Assembly (NCBI GenBank): GCA_900073065.1
Contig: FJOG01000034.1
Span: 359,580-423,579, forward strand
Source of the DNA: Phialocephala subalpina
Taxonomy: Eukaryota; Ascomycota; Leotiomycetes; Helotiales; Mollisiaceae
Reading direction: 5' to 3'
Length of the DNA stretch: 64,000 nucleotides
Both the position numbers and the translations under genes were made by a program. This document shows, piece after piece, positions 1-11,317 of the stretch (positions within the stretch are counted from its first letter, which is position 1; the number at the start of each line of letters is the position of its first letter). A model generated the notes under the pieces. The model was not told the origin of the DNA. It did no database searches and saw nothing but the letters and a program-made list of their open reading frames with translations.

Positions 1-44
1 TCAAACCTGAAGCAATTAGAGGCAGAGGTGCTGTACTATCGACG

Positions 45-2306
45 ATGGAGTTATCTGTGGGTGAGGCAAAAGCAGATCCGTCCCCTATCTCCTCGGTGCC
101 AACCGCAGTTACTCTAGACGAGGAGAACGACACTTACAGTATGGGTTCCCTTACAAAAGTCCTTGACAACGGTAATACATTGCTCCCACAAGTCCTCGTT
201 TCATTGGCATTAGAAGAGGAACAAGAACTGGACTTCGAACAATGCAGAAGGTGGCTTCAAAACTTCCCCGCCCTAGCAATGTATGCCAAGGTGCAAGGAA
301 TGTACAAGAGCAACTCGACTCTGCTAATTTTATCGGTCCCCGTGGTTATCTGGGATTGGATTCCCGACGATCCTGCCTGTGCATTCATCGGCTTTGTCTA
401 TTCTCAAGATCTCCTAGAGTGGAGGACTGATAAGAAGGGTCAACTCTCCAACGTTCTGCCTCGATCGACCACTTCCTCAATTACAACAGACAACCCGAGC
501 CTACCCAAACCCACATCTCCTCATTCGAACATAGCCAATGAGAAACGTGTCCAGCAGGAACTCTTTCATCCCGATATCAAGGATGAATTGAGTCTCAAAA
601 TGCCGGCCAATCCCTTGCAGGGTGTGGAAGCTCTTGTTACGGCTGTCCGGAACTTGACTTCAAATGACAACTACAAGGTGGCTGCTAATATATTCGACGA
701 AATCCTTCAATTGAGAGAGCAGCTTAAGTCCAAAGACGCCGAACTGGGTCGTGCCCAAAAGGAGATTATTGGCCTGAAATCCAAGCATGAGAGTCGCGTT
801 CAAGAGCGTAGCGATGTTAGTAAGATTATCGATGAGAACGGAGACCTAGAAGGAAGGATCGCGTCGTTGTGGAAAGCCAAGGAGACCGAGATCGCATCAC
901 TTCGGTTGGCTAAAGACAGTGAAATCGCAGCACTTCAATCAGCGAAAGCAAAGCTCCAGTCAGACAACGCGACGCTCCAATCAGAAAAGGACGTATTGAA
1001 AAAAGAGTTTGGAGAGCAGTATAAGAGCTGGGATATTAGGATAAGTAAGCAAAAGGATCTCAAGGACGAGGTAGCTGCGCTTAAGCAACTGCTTGAGCAG
1101 GAAAACCAGAGAGCCAGCGCTTCTGAGGCCACACTTGCAGACAAGAAGGAGGTCGCGTTGGATGGAACTTGGATGTGGCTTAAGAGCTGTGAGAACACAT
1201 TAGAGGAAGAGAGGCAGGAGTTGGAATTGGAGTACCTGGACCTCAATGATTTGTGAGTATATTATCTACCTGAAGATCTGTAGTAATTCGTCAATAGGGC
1301 CGCCAGATTCAATGCTTTTGTAGAGACAAGCCATAGGCTGGTTAGGAGATTCTTTCTCACTAAATTGACAGAGAGTGAGAACTTGACTTGGGTAAACACA
1401 TTTAAGTATTTGAACTTCGTTGTGATGCTAATTAGCCTCCAGAAGAAAATTTCGGGGGAGTTATACCAGCCCGACCTTATCAAAATTATTCCGAAAAAAT
1501 TCCCTCTATCCAATTCCATCCAATCCCAGTACCTTCGTATGGCGGTGGCCGAGAAAATCATTGCGATGATATACTATAGCGACATCTTTCAACAATATTA
1601 TCTACCCGAATCTGATGAAACTGGGAAAATATTAAATCAGCTTTACAAGGAAAATCCCCGCAGAGAAGCCATCTTTCGTTCACAATTACGTTACGCTTAC
1701 AAACCCGAGGTCGAACAAGGTCGTGTGACGAGCATCGTGAAATCTGCGACTGACAAAGTAGTCGGCTTCCTTGGTCCATTACTCTTTGCTCCAAATGCCG
1801 AAGTAGATTTTCGATCCGAGTTCGAGGGGCTTTTATGGGAGGCTGTGGATCTCTGGAGACCTGTCCAGAGAAGCGCAGAGAGGGGATTTGTTGAGAATGA
1901 GCCGGACAATGGCTGGGACGATTATGAAGAATATCACTCGGCAATTGAGCTGCGTCCAGATCAAGAGGTGCATGTCCCCGACGAGCCCAGCGCGATCATG
2001 TCTCTCTTTCCTCGAGTGATAGTTGACAACTTCCCAATCTCTCCCGGTTATGCTCTTTGGTCAAACCAGAGCACGGTCGTTGCAGCAGATCTTGAGTCAA
2101 AGTCCCGCAATTCAATGAACGAACTGGCGGGTAATAGCACTAGAGGAATTCAGCGGCGAGGCACGAGAAGATTCAGCAGTTCGGGAGAAAATACACCACA
2201 GTCGCCGAGAAGTCCATTGGGAAACCTGCATGCTCTAATGCATACTAAAAATCGGAGCATAAGCCTTCCACGTCGAGAACTCAGTGGAACCCCTGGAAGA
2301 GAATAA
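45..2306 (+). CDS. Coiled-coil hypothetical protein, two exons, possibly 5'-partial
   Basis: I do not recognise this gene. Two open frames join in phase across a 45-bp GT-AG intron (GTGAGT donor at 1253, AG at 1296-1297), giving exons 45-1252 and 1298-2306 and about 738 residues. Residues ~225-375 are a long charged heptad-like coiled coil with repeats such as AKETEIASL and AKDSEIAAL. The part before it has an aromatic patch (WDWIPDDPACAFIGF). The second exon is basic and serine-rich near its end, with RRGTRRFSSSG. A scaffold or tether is possible, but no catalytic motif is visible. The frame is also open from base 3 to the ATG at 45, so the true start may lie outside the window. Confidence 0.72.
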
Positions 2307-2599
2307 TCGGCTGTTGAGGGGCCGAAGGCGGAAGGAGAATTGGATTTACGGAGATCTCTGACCGAATCAGATAACGGTCTGGGCAAAAAGGGGAGCAGTT
2401 GGGGGATAGTGCGGTTGGGTGTCTGCTATTTTCTTGCTTGTAACAGAATATGAATTCATGCCAAATTATAACCTCGCGCCAACCGGTATCCTTACGCTAG
2501 AATGTGAACTAGCCTCGATTAACAACTGCTATGATGAGCTATTACCACCGACAATGATGTCTCCTGGGCATTGGGTTGGGGACCAGAAAGCGCCTCGGT

Positions 2600-3457
2600 T
2601 TAATGATCGTTATCATCTTCAGGTTCTGATTCCGAGTCAGAGATAACTACAAGCTCGAGAGGCTGGGTAGAGATCGACAGAGATGACTTTCCAGCCGATG
2701 CTCGAACTAGCTTTCTAGGACGTTGGCTCTGCACTCCACCTCCCATGTCTTGTGCCCGCGTTCTCTTCAAGACATTGCGAGGCCTCGCAATATGAGCTGC
2801 GACCCGCGGTCCGGATCCGGTCCTTGAGCACCCCCTTTGTCCCTGTTTCCCAGCAGACCCAGCAGCTGTTGATACCTCATCTTGCATACCCGCAACACCC
2901 TGCATGCTCTGAATGCTGCAGCCACCTTCTTTCCCGGAAGGAGCAGCCCTTTGGGCATTGGGAGCATTGAGATGTGCGTCCGCCGAGAGAGGCTCGTCTC
3001 GCAGGACTTGGGCTGTGTTCGTACGATTTGGGGCTCGAGATTTTTCGAGGGAAAGTGGTTGAGACGAAGCTGTGGAATGAGGGCGACACTGGCCAGCAAT
3101 CGCACCCGGTGGCTTTGGGATTGCGTTAGGCTTTAATGGTGAACTTGCATTGGCTTCCTGGACAGGACGGGTACTCTTTTTGTCGTCATCGATGTCCGTC
3201 TCCTCATACCCAAGCCTTTTTGCCTTAGCAAGTAGCTTCACCAGTTCTCTTGCGCCGATTGTTTGGAGTCGCACCTCGACGGCGAGATCAAGAAACTGAT
3301 CGCTTGCGGACTCGAGTATCTCCTTGCCATAAGACTCGAGGATTGCACGCACGAGAGGTGAGCCGGTCGCAGCCCTCCCGATCGAGGGAGCAGTGATAGC
3401 GTCGTTAGTCGCATGGGAGCTCGAGTGGGGGACGATGGAACTCTGTGTGGAAGACAT
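2600..3457 (-). CDS. Basic, disordered hypothetical protein with SUMO-interaction-like C-terminus
   Basis: Single-exon frame of 285 residues starting at an ATG. The N-terminal third is helical and Leu/Ala-rich (residues ~30-90). The rest is low-complexity and rich in Ser, Pro, Arg and Gly, with basic stretches (RPRNVLKRTR, RPRKLVRA) that could act as nuclear localisation signals. The last ~20 residues are a hydrophobic core followed by acid: ELVVISDSESEPEDD. This has the arrangement of a SUMO-interacting motif with a phospho-serine/acidic tail. A nuclear, SUMO-linked role is inference from this short motif only. It is convergent with the gene ending at 2306, with a ~290-bp gap. Confidence 0.65.
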   Translation of the reverse strand: MSSTQSSIVPHSSSHATNDAITAPSIGRAATGSPLVRAILESYGKEILESASDQFLDLAVEVRLQTIGARELVKLLAKAKRLGYEETDIDDDKKSTRPVQEANASSPLKPNAIPKPPGAIAGQCRPHSTASSQPLSLEKSRAPNRTNTAQVLRDEPLSADAHLNAPNAQRAAPSGKEGGCSIQSMQGVAGMQDEVSTAAGSAGKQGQRGCSRTGSGPRVAAHIARPRNVLKRTRAQDMGGGVQSQRPRKLVRASAGKSSLSISTQPLELVVISDSESEPEDDNDH

Positions 3458-4088
3458 TATGATGCTTATTGGGGTACAGTAGGATTGCTCGTGCGAAAGT
3501 ATCGTCCGCGGCGTAAAAGAGCTGGGGAATTACGCACACGAAGATGAGTAGAATGGCCATGTTTGCTTATTTTAAAGCGTCAAAATAATATGCGTGTGGA
3601 CTGCCTTTGCCTCGTGAACGATCATTTTGAAAGGTGAGCCGGAGATAGCCATCTCTGTTCCAGGCTAAGCGAGGTACAAGAATCATTATATATTTAAAGC
3701 TCTGAACAATTATATTATATATGATATTCTAGTTCAAACAAGTTCAAACCGACCATCTTTCTTACTGCAACATATGCAAGTAGTATTAGGCTAGAATTAA
3801 TCTTTATTAAGTCAATTGCGATAGTCATACGAAATAAGCTTTTCAAGTACCCCACAACCCAAGCCTACTGAATCGGCTATCGTGGATTCACTCAGGCTAC
3901 CCGCCAAGCGAGATCACCAGGCCATGCCCCACCAAAACTTTGTGCTACCTACCCCGCATCATCTCTTTTCAAACCTGTTCCTTGGTATCAGCCTCAACAT
4001 CTCGAAAGATCTCGACTACGGCCCTCCCAAGATGTCCTCTTCTCGCCAGCAAGATCAAGAATCAAGCACTTGATCCGTTTGCTCCAAG
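3458..4088. other. Intergenic, AT-rich middle
   Basis: No convincing gene. The part from about 3660 to 3840 is AT-rich with short TATAT runs. The right end is the 5' leader of the gene starting at 4142. The leader appears to contain an intron at 4089-4139 (GTGAGG donor, CTAAC branch site, ACAG acceptor). Confidence 0.6.
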
Positions 4089-4141
4089 TGAGGAAAGCTA
4101 CTCAGATGCTGAACCTTTCTTTGGCTAACGCGTTCACAGTC

Positions 4142-4549
4142 ATGGCTACACAAGGACCTACAGAGGCGCAGATACGCGAGGCGTGGCAGAGAGGACCCAC
4201 AGAGGCGGAAAGGAAGGAAGCATGGGAAAGATTGGGAGGAAAATGGCATCAGATTAGTTTTGGTGACGAAGTGCGACCTCGGACTGAGCTAGGAGCTTGG
4301 ATTTTAGACCAGGTGATGGGTTTCCAGGACAGTCAATCGGAGGAAGAACTTGGATACCAGATTGCGGTGGAGAAGCTCCGGGATGCGGAGGACGAAGGTT
4401 GGGTTGAGCGTCGGGAGGTCCTACCTCAGGAACCAGAAGAGGCAGCACGAGCTGCAGCTGCAACTATGGCGCAGATGCAAAATATCATACAGGAGGCGGG
4501 TGCACGGGAGGAGGCTGAACAAGAAAGACGAAGACAGAGAGGATATTGA
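4142..4549 (+). CDS. Small charged protein, related to the gene at 10807
   Basis: 135-residue frame. I place the start at 4142, just after a likely 5'-leader intron (4089-4139) that ends TTGGCTAACGCGTTCACAG, two bases before the ATG. The N-terminus repeats GPTEAQIREAW and GPTEAERKEAW. The middle has GAWILDQVMGFQD. The C-terminus is an Ala/Glu/Arg-rich helix. The protein at 10807-11232 shares the pattern PWVLKQVMFIED and an almost identical leader-intron end, so I treat the two as distant paralogues. Function unknown. An alternative in-frame ATG at 4070 would lie before the inferred intron. Confidence 0.55.
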   Translation: MATQGPTEAQIREAWQRGPTEAERKEAWERLGGKWHQISFGDEVRPRTELGAWILDQVMGFQDSQSEEELGYQIAVEKLRDAEDEGWVERREVLPQEPEEAARAAAATMAQMQNIIQEAGAREEAEQERRRQRGY

Positions 4550-4650
4550 GGATGGCGTACTCAAAAGCCTGATTTTGCAGATGGGATGGTTTCCAGTGAT
4601 ATTTAGACCGGGATTCCACCAGTCAAAGCCCAATCATACTATTACACAAC

Positions 4651-5416
4651 CGCAGCGGATCAGAGCCCGGTTTCCAAACTCACTTATACTGCTGCGTATC
4701 ATGAGGTAACCGTAGAGTATTACAGAGCTCATCACCAGGTCCGTCAACCACGATGTATCGGGTGCCATGATTGATAGAAAAGACAGATCTCCTCTACCTT
4801 GACTGTCGTTGACTATCGACAGATTGAAAATCATTACAAGCCAAAGGGGTTTATGTTGAATCAATGGACCAATATGGGTAAAGCCAGGACACAATGCTGT
4901 GGTGATACCACTCCTTGAAATCGGGAGTCGAAGGATCACCGTGAGAAACCGGCAAGGCAGGACATATGATGTTGCATGGCATGCGGGGTCGATCTACTAT
5001 CTTGGTGAAGATATCTCACTTGATGTGGACAAAGGTGGCAGAGTAGTATTTATTTTCCTGCTATTCAAAATGAGCCCGTGACAATTGGCGATGTGGATGT
5101 CCCAGCTGGCAATTCAATCCCATTGCCTTCAACATGGTTCACTTCATCCAAGTGAGGATCCGCATCTAGAGAGGAGGAGAGTAATCCTGGCTCTATAGCT
5201 AATGACATGTCAAACCCCATCTCCATCATTAATGTCATGTTAAAACCCGTCGCCATTATTGACCTCGCGTCAAAGCCTGACCCGTCTGAAGCCGCTGTTC
5301 ACTAGCAGCTATGTCGGTGGTTCTAACGTGTTGAGCGCGCTGGCCAGAGAGCTCGGGGCTTGAGGATCTGCTGGAGGATCTCGAGGTTGACCAGCAGACG
5401 TCCCTTGGTTCTTCTT
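4651..5416. repeat. Segmental duplication, copy 1 (partner at 35045-35815), decayed gene end
   Basis: About 770 bp aligns in the same orientation with 35045-35815. By eye the copies are roughly 90% or more identical with a few single-base gaps. In the partner, the minus strand carries the last exon of the gene at 35458-37291. Here the same exon is interrupted by a stop (TAG, minus strand, near 5305) and lacks the upstream exons, so it is a pseudogene fragment. The plus strand has a frame resembling 35241-35474, but one extra base near 4856 shifts it. Both strands were copied together, so the unit is DNA-level and not a processed transcript. Confidence 0.85.
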
Positions 5417-5798
5417 CACATGGGGAAGCTATTGATAACGTGGAGGCATGGATGGCAAGGATCAGGGAGGAAAGGAAGAAGGCGAAGAATGAAGCTTGAG
5501 GTTCTTGGATATTCAATGTGTGAATGTTGATATGAGATTTTGTTGTAGTGTTTCCCGTTTACAGTTCACTAATGACCAGTGCCAGTGCAACTACCCTCTG
5601 CATTGGGACACTTAGCATCGTGATAACCATTCGACGTCCCGGCACCAGCTTCAGCTTCTCCGGTACCTAGTATCCTCTCTGCAGCAACAATTCTTCGGCT
5701 GACGCACTGGTTCCAAGCGTCGAAACATCTCCAGTAGCCCCTCCAGACGCTCCAAGATTGGAATTAAGACGATGTAAGATCACAATCTCGAGTCCCAA

Positions 5799-8292
5799 TT
5801 ACCGCATCTCCATCTTCGTCAAACGCTCTTCAGTCTTGCGTTTCCGTTTGTTCGGTAATGTTTGATTTAGCGCCCCTACAGATTGAGACCTCGTACGATA
5901 TCTGTTCTGGGGTGGCACGCCGGGTTTGACCACTTTTGTGTGTACAATAGGTCGTTTGGAATTAGTGCCTTTTCGTAGAGCCGGCCTAGTAATTTGCGGG
6001 GATAACTTTGTTGGCTTTTTCTGTGTCCATGTCGCCAGAGAAAGCGGGTCGGGAAAGAACGTGCAAATGATTTGATCCGCCGTTGGACGCTTGTCGGGAC
6101 TATCGGCAAGCATTGGTGCAATAGACTTCCCCTTTACACAGTTCTGGAGAAAATGGTGCCATGACCGCCATGCAGTAGGCCTCAGTGCCAAGTCCGGAAA
6201 CTCGCCCAAACCCTCAATAATGGCCGCGCCAAGCCCATATATATCAACTTTTGTTGTCTGATCACCTCTCTCCCAAAGCTCCGGCGCCATATAGTATTTT
6301 GTCCCGGCTAGAGAATGTGAGTTGTCGACGGTCGTGGCGATACCAAAATCACCGAGGAGGTATTTCCCACGACAGTACAATATATTCGAAGGCTTTAGAT
6401 CTCGATGTATGATAATCGGATCGTGCGTGTGTATATAATGCAGTCCAAGGGTAATGTCGTGAAACATGGTCTTTGTCGCGGCCTGCCTCTCTTCCTGGGA
6501 TTTCAAGTTCCAAATCCGCTGGCCAAAGTTCTCTTCGCAGAGTGGTTGGAAGATATTGATCTCTTGATCTATATCCCAACCTTGGGAGCACTCGTATTTG
6601 AGGATATGATCCTAACAAGTCATTAGCGCAAACTGTAACTCAGGGTCAAGACGGAGAAGCTTACATGGTGTAGATGCTTAAGTAGAGCCACTTGAGCTTC
6701 AATCTTTAGCTTGAAGTCTTTCTCAGCGATCCCCAATCCCATTATGCGCTTGTGCTGGATAATCTTGCAAGCATAGTGCGCGCCGGTATGCATATCAACA
6801 ACCTTATACACGGAGCCTTGAGATCCTCCGCCAAGGTACTTCAACTTCGTGTATCTGATCTCGTTACCCAGTTCAGGTTGAAAAGGAGTGTTCATCCTGG
6901 TGTTATAGCCACTTGCAAGAGATTCCAAGTCGGCAGCTCGCAGTTGTTGAAGAGTCCCCTCGTACTTCTCCTCATACGTTCCCTCGTACTCGTTGGGGAT
7001 TGGTTGGCGGGCAAAAGATAACCTCTCTTCTGCAAATGCTTCTGGATCTTGCGCTTTTCGCGGCTTCAGGTGAAATTCGGCATAACCCATGACGAGAATC
7101 CACTCGCGGTCTAGTAGCACGACGCATTGCCGAGGGTATTTCCTTATTTGCACAGCCCCCGTTTTGAAGTCTATGAGCTGTGTGTTCTGGCGTGTAGATA
7201 GATCATGAAGGAGAAGTTCTCCGGTTTCTCGGTTAAGATCAAAAGAACATTGATCCTGCCTCGACCACCCGGAGCGTAGTATTATATCGTTCGTCTCGAA
7301 GATCCGACCGAATTTTACAAGAAGCCCAGGTTGTTTTGACCGCGGACGAAACCCGATCCTCAAGAATTGGTTACCATCGGGATCCCGCTTCACTCGCCTA
7401 GAGTTAAGTTCGTCTCGGGCGATCTTCAGAGTATTTTCATCCCGGGGAATAAGATCGAAGACGGTCTGCTCGTCCTGGCCTGTGGAGGTCCTGTCATCAA
7501 ACCTGTCGAACAGTCAGTAGTGCCAAATTTAGAGATTGGTTCGACATGCCAGTCTTTACTCTCAAAGTGTGGTAGCTTCTCTTGCTTGCGGATCTTACTG
7601 CGGAGCCGCTCGAACGCCCCATCTTTCCCCTCGCCATACATAGGCGACATGTAAATGCCAAAAATGCCCGTAAGAGAATAGGCTCCGTCCTCTGCGCGCT
7701 TGGTTTCCCGATTCCTTGCCCATGAAACTCTCTCAGAAATAGAGAACAAAGACAAAGGCTCTCCTTGAAGAGCGCCGATAGGGACCCCTGTTATCTCGTA
7801 GATTTCTTGGCCGAGTGAAATCTTATCGCCTAGTTGTTCGCCCTCCTTCGAGAAGAACTCAACCGATGATGGAGCAATAAGCTCTTGGAGGGTCCAGCCT
7901 CGAGTAAACCATCTACTCTTTCGGAAAGCTGATTTCCACTCGGAGCCGTGCGCCGAAACATCTGGCAAGTACACATAGCACTTATTCGCTTTACCGTACC
8001 AGTGGAACATAGAAATGATAGCCTCCCCGAGTTCGGTAGAATTCGATTTGTCAATACAGCAAGTGTCTATCCAGATGTACTTAAGGCCATCTTTAGCAGC
8101 TTGCTTCTCGCAAAATTGGATCTTGCGGTAACCAGTCTTGTTCTCACCAGCACTTTGCATCAAGTCTTGAAAAGTGACCTCGTCATCATCCTCTCCCCAG
8201 GTATGCGAGAGTATCGCATAGGGAGGAATGTCCTCGACAAGATTTTTGGTAAACTTGAATTCGCCCCGATTTTTGATTTCCAAAAGACGCAT
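5799..8292 (-). CDS. HET-domain + FHA-like + serine/threonine protein kinase
   Basis: Predicted 773-residue protein from exons 8292-7599, 7479-6665 and 6611-5799. The 6612-6664 intron is clear (GTAAGC donor, CTAAT branch site, TTAG acceptor). The first junction is in phase with GTAAGA at 7598 and acceptor CCACAG at 7480; a second possible donor (GTAAAG) lies 24 nt or more downstream. The N-terminal part is a HET domain: YAILSHTWG, WIDTCCIDK, RGWTLQELIAP, YGEG. The middle (residues ~270-360) resembles an FHA fold: FGRIFETNDIIL, ELLLHDLS. The C-terminal part is a complete kinase: GGGSQGSVYK, HRDLKPSNIL, LGDFGIA, MAPELWE. HET proteins act in non-self recognition and can trigger cell death. The linkage to a kinase is inferred from phase continuity. 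Two adjacent genes remain an alternative. Confidence 0.78.
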
Positions 8293-9607
8293 GATTTGCG
8301 TATGGATATTAGGGTCTCGAGCGTCTTAAGAGTGGATAGGGTCATCAAAGAAAATAAAGACAACACAAAGGGCCTGCTCTCACGGCAGGGAACAACAGTT
8401 TTGGAGTTGAAGACAAATAAAGGGTTGTAGAGATAGAATGGGCACAGTAGATCGCAAAGGTTCAATATTGATTGATCGGAATTGCAAGAATAGCAGGATA
8501 GAAATTGAGCGTACATCTTCGTCTGGTGCTTAGCAGAAACAGAAAGGCCTAACAGTGCCGACCACAGCAGGCAATAAATCTCGACCACCCTCCTATCATT
8601 TGGTAGGATGCAGGATGACGTTGCAAATGTTGGAGTCCTTCATGGCACGAGCCAAAGTTTGGACCGCGTTGGAGCTGAATCTAGCTGAATTGTCGCCCGG
8701 TTAGGCGTAGTAGAAGAGAAGAGAAACTCAGAAGGCTAGGTTGAGCCGCATTGTGAGACAATATGTTGGCATACTGTCACGCCCCTTGTGATGCTGAATG
8801 CTTGGTGGCAAAAATGAGGCTGAATAGGGTGATTCCATTGGTTAGAAGCGCATTGCTACCGTTGATGCCCTTGCAGAAGACAGCGCCTAAACACTCTCCT
8901 CTGCTCAGCCCACCAGGCGTTTTAGCATGTAACCCCGACCATACAGCCTGCTGCTTTTTACTACGCCGCCTTTAAACACAAGCAGAAATTGGGCGAAGGG
9001 ACTTGAGAAGAAAATCCACCAGGTTGTAACCACGTGGTAGCTCCTAAGGAAAATTTTTATTCTCGGACACATAATATATATTCAAAATGCCATCGTCCAC
9101 ATGGGTGTTGCCGCCCGAAATCGCGTAATGAGACGAGGGGACGCCGTTCCGTTGCCGAGACCCCGTGCCCCCCGTGCCCCTGCCAGTGGCTGTTTCGGCT
9201 CAGGCAGCTGTGCTTCCTTCCCCGGGCGGCAAGAAAGAACGGAAATACCTTATATTCGAGATTGAGGACGTCCACCTTCCCCTAGCGTTTTACTAACGCA
9301 GAAAAGGATTAGTTGGAAGGAATGGAAGGGGTATTGTGAGTGGCAAGCACGGGAACTTTTAGCAAGCGCCTATGCAATTAATTGGTTAGACGGGCGAGGT
9401 GAATCTGGGCCACCAATACGGCAAACCATTTAGGTTACTTGTGCCACTTTGGCGCTTTTGTGGTTTGCCGTACACCAGAGAAAAAGTGCTGCATGTCTGG
9501 TTCGAAAACATAATCAATACTACCACCAATTCACGACAATCCCATCTGCCAGCGAAATATCAGACACATAACACCACTTCCCGACTTTGCTTTGCATCCT
9601 CGCATCC
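8293..9607. other. Long intergenic region without a convincing gene
   Basis: 1.3 kb with only short unrelated frames. It contains a C-rich stretch around 9150-9190 and a perfect short inverted repeat at 9417-9472 (listed separately). The left part is presumably the promoter of the HET-kinase gene, which starts at 8292 on the minus strand. Confidence 0.5.
9417..9472. repeat. Perfect 12-bp inverted repeat (hairpin)
   Basis: TACGGCAAACCA at 9417-9428 and its exact reverse complement at 9461-9472, separated by 32 nt. It lies upstream of the gene at 9608. It could be a hairpin, a dyad binding site or an old element end. The sequence alone does not decide. Confidence 0.8.
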
Positions 9608-10375
9608 ATGGCTCCGAGCTCGCTCACACTTTGTGACGTTAACGCTGAGAAGGTTCGACCGTCAATCGAGACTGAAGGCGATGCGAATAGCAGCGTGTCT
9701 AGCGACGACACTTATATAGACAAGACGCCAGAGCCAAAGGATCCAGAGACACGGCTAAAGTGGGGTCGAGATCACTACGGGGAGGTCTGGTATCGAGAAC
9801 AAGTAGCTTGCCGTGAAGCTGCACAAAAAGCACAACGCGAAGAGGAAGAACGCGAAAGGGCTGAAGATGCGAAATTAGAGGCAATAAGGAACCTTCAGAA
9901 GATGGACCCTTTGGAGGGTGAACGTCAAATGAGAGAGTACAATCTTCGACTACAAGGATTTACCGAAGCGCAAATTCACGCATCATTCCAACCTCTTCCT
10001 CCAGAGGTAGTTGAAAGCAATTGGGAGGGCTTTTCTGCTCTTCTCCAGGGAAGAGTTTTACAACCTGCCACCACAAACGAGTGTGCGAATGCTCGCACGA
10101 TCCGCCGCCGCAAACAAGCCGCGCCTGCAACTAACGTCAAAGTTCTCTCAAAGCGTTACAACACAAGACAACGAAGGGAATGCAACCAAGTGCGAGCAAG
10201 TCGAAGACTCGCTGGTAAACCTCCCGAATTTGGCATGCCCGCATCACAACTCCACGAACACTCCCTACGCAATCCTTCGACGCGCAAGCGTAGTCCTGCA
10301 GACCCTCGCAAGGAGAAGAAGTCAAATCGCAGTCGACCCCGCAAAGCATCGAGGAGTCTTTCAAAGTCCCGATAA
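9608..10375 (+). CDS. Basic nuclear-type hypothetical protein
   Basis: 255 residues from the ATG at 9608. The N-terminal half is acidic and then strongly charged, with a predicted helix (residues ~70-110, QREEEERERAEDAK). The C-terminal half is very basic, with RRRKQ, RYNTRQRRE and SRRLAGKPPEFG. The last of these resembles the RRSxRLAGKPPE-type motif common in fungal hypothetical proteins. The tail is rich in Lys/Arg/Ser (KEKKSNRSRPRK). No enzymatic motif is seen. Nuclear localisation is likely from composition. The next ~430 bp have no gene and lead into the small gene at 10807. Confidence 0.58.
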   Translation: MAPSSLTLCDVNAEKVRPSIETEGDANSSVSSDDTYIDKTPEPKDPETRLKWGRDHYGEVWYREQVACREAAQKAQREEEERERAEDAKLEAIRNLQKMDPLEGERQMREYNLRLQGFTEAQIHASFQPLPPEVVESNWEGFSALLQGRVLQPATTNECANARTIRRRKQAAPATNVKVLSKRYNTRQRRECNQVRASRRLAGKPPEFGMPASQLHEHSLRNPSTRKRSPADPRKEKKSNRSRPRKASRSLSKSR

Positions 10376-10806
10376 GGGCTATTCAGCACCTACCTAGCGA
10401 GGCTTTCTCTCAAGGTTTAGCGGGAGTCGAGGGCAATGCTATAAACGCAACGGCCTCTACGCTTCCACCAAAGCCTTTTACGACCTTCAGGCTTGGGAAT
10501 ATCGAGCTTCAAGTAGACGGATCGGTCTTGTATCAACAAATTGGCAGCATGTGGTACGGAAACTTCAGCCTTGCCTTCGAGACTCTCATCCTTCTTTCAT
10601 CAATATCACGATTCGTCAGCTTCAGTTTGCACACCCTCCAACATTCTTTCCAGTACGAATCCGTCTCAGCCTTCCTTTATCAATCTTACAATTGTCGCGG
10701 TTCATCAGCCTCAGCTACGTATTTCATATCGCCTTCTTTCCAACAGGTATTCGCAAGGTAAGGATTGCTACTCTAGGATCGCACGTTGGCTAACGCGTTT
10801 ACAGCT
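10376..10806. other. Leader region of the gene at 10807
   Basis: Several overlapping short frames, none convincing. The right end holds a likely 5'-leader intron, 10758-10804 (GTAAGG donor, CTAAC branch site, ACAG acceptor), ending two bases before the ATG at 10807. The gene at 4142 has the same arrangement. Confidence 0.5.
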
Positions 10807-11232
10807 ATGTCCTCCCCACAAGAGATCGCAGACCAGTTAGCCATTCAACAAGAACAAGACGCCAGCGTCCAAAGATTTCGAAATAAAGGAACACCTCAGC
10901 AGAGAAGCGACACGTGGAGAGACTTAAAGTTAAAGGATAGCAATGGAAAGGTGGAATACGATATGAATGGTCGTGCTGTAATGAGGAATCATCGGTATCA
11001 AGCGGTGGGTGGAAAGTGTCGACCTGATCCTTCACAAAGGCTTGATATGCTTTGGGTTAGGAGTGATGAGCTGTACGAATACCAACCTCAAGATGGACCT
11101 ACGGGCTCGGGTCCGTGGGTTTTGAAACAGGTGATGTTCATTGAAGATGGACTTCAATCGCACGGTCAACGTGGTTCTGTAGGTTTCTGGGGTTCTTGGC
11201 TCGGAGAATTTCAGTGGTGGATATGTCTGTGA
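10807..11232 (+). CDS. Small hypothetical protein, related to the gene at 4142
   Basis: 141 residues. I chose the ATG at 10807 because it follows the leader-intron acceptor TTGGCTAACGCGTTTACAG, which differs from that of the 4142 gene at one position. The N-terminus is Gln/Ser-rich. The middle has VGGKCRPDP, and PWVLKQVMFIEDG matches AWILDQVMGFQD of the paralogue. The aromatic C-terminus (GFWGSWLGEFQWW) may be native or the product of a late frameshift. Function unknown. A 15-bp minisatellite begins 85 bp after the stop. Confidence 0.5.
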   Translation: MSSPQEIADQLAIQQEQDASVQRFRNKGTPQQRSDTWRDLKLKDSNGKVEYDMNGRAVMRNHRYQAVGGKCRPDPSQRLDMLWVRSDELYEYQPQDGPTGSGPWVLKQVMFIEDGLQSHGQRGSVGFWGSWLGEFQWWICL

Positions 11233-11317
11233 TCTTCACGATGAGTCCGAGTGGATATTGTAATTGGTTTGCTAAGTGTTCTTCCTTAGTCGCAACAGTC
11301 AGTTTTCAATTGCATCA

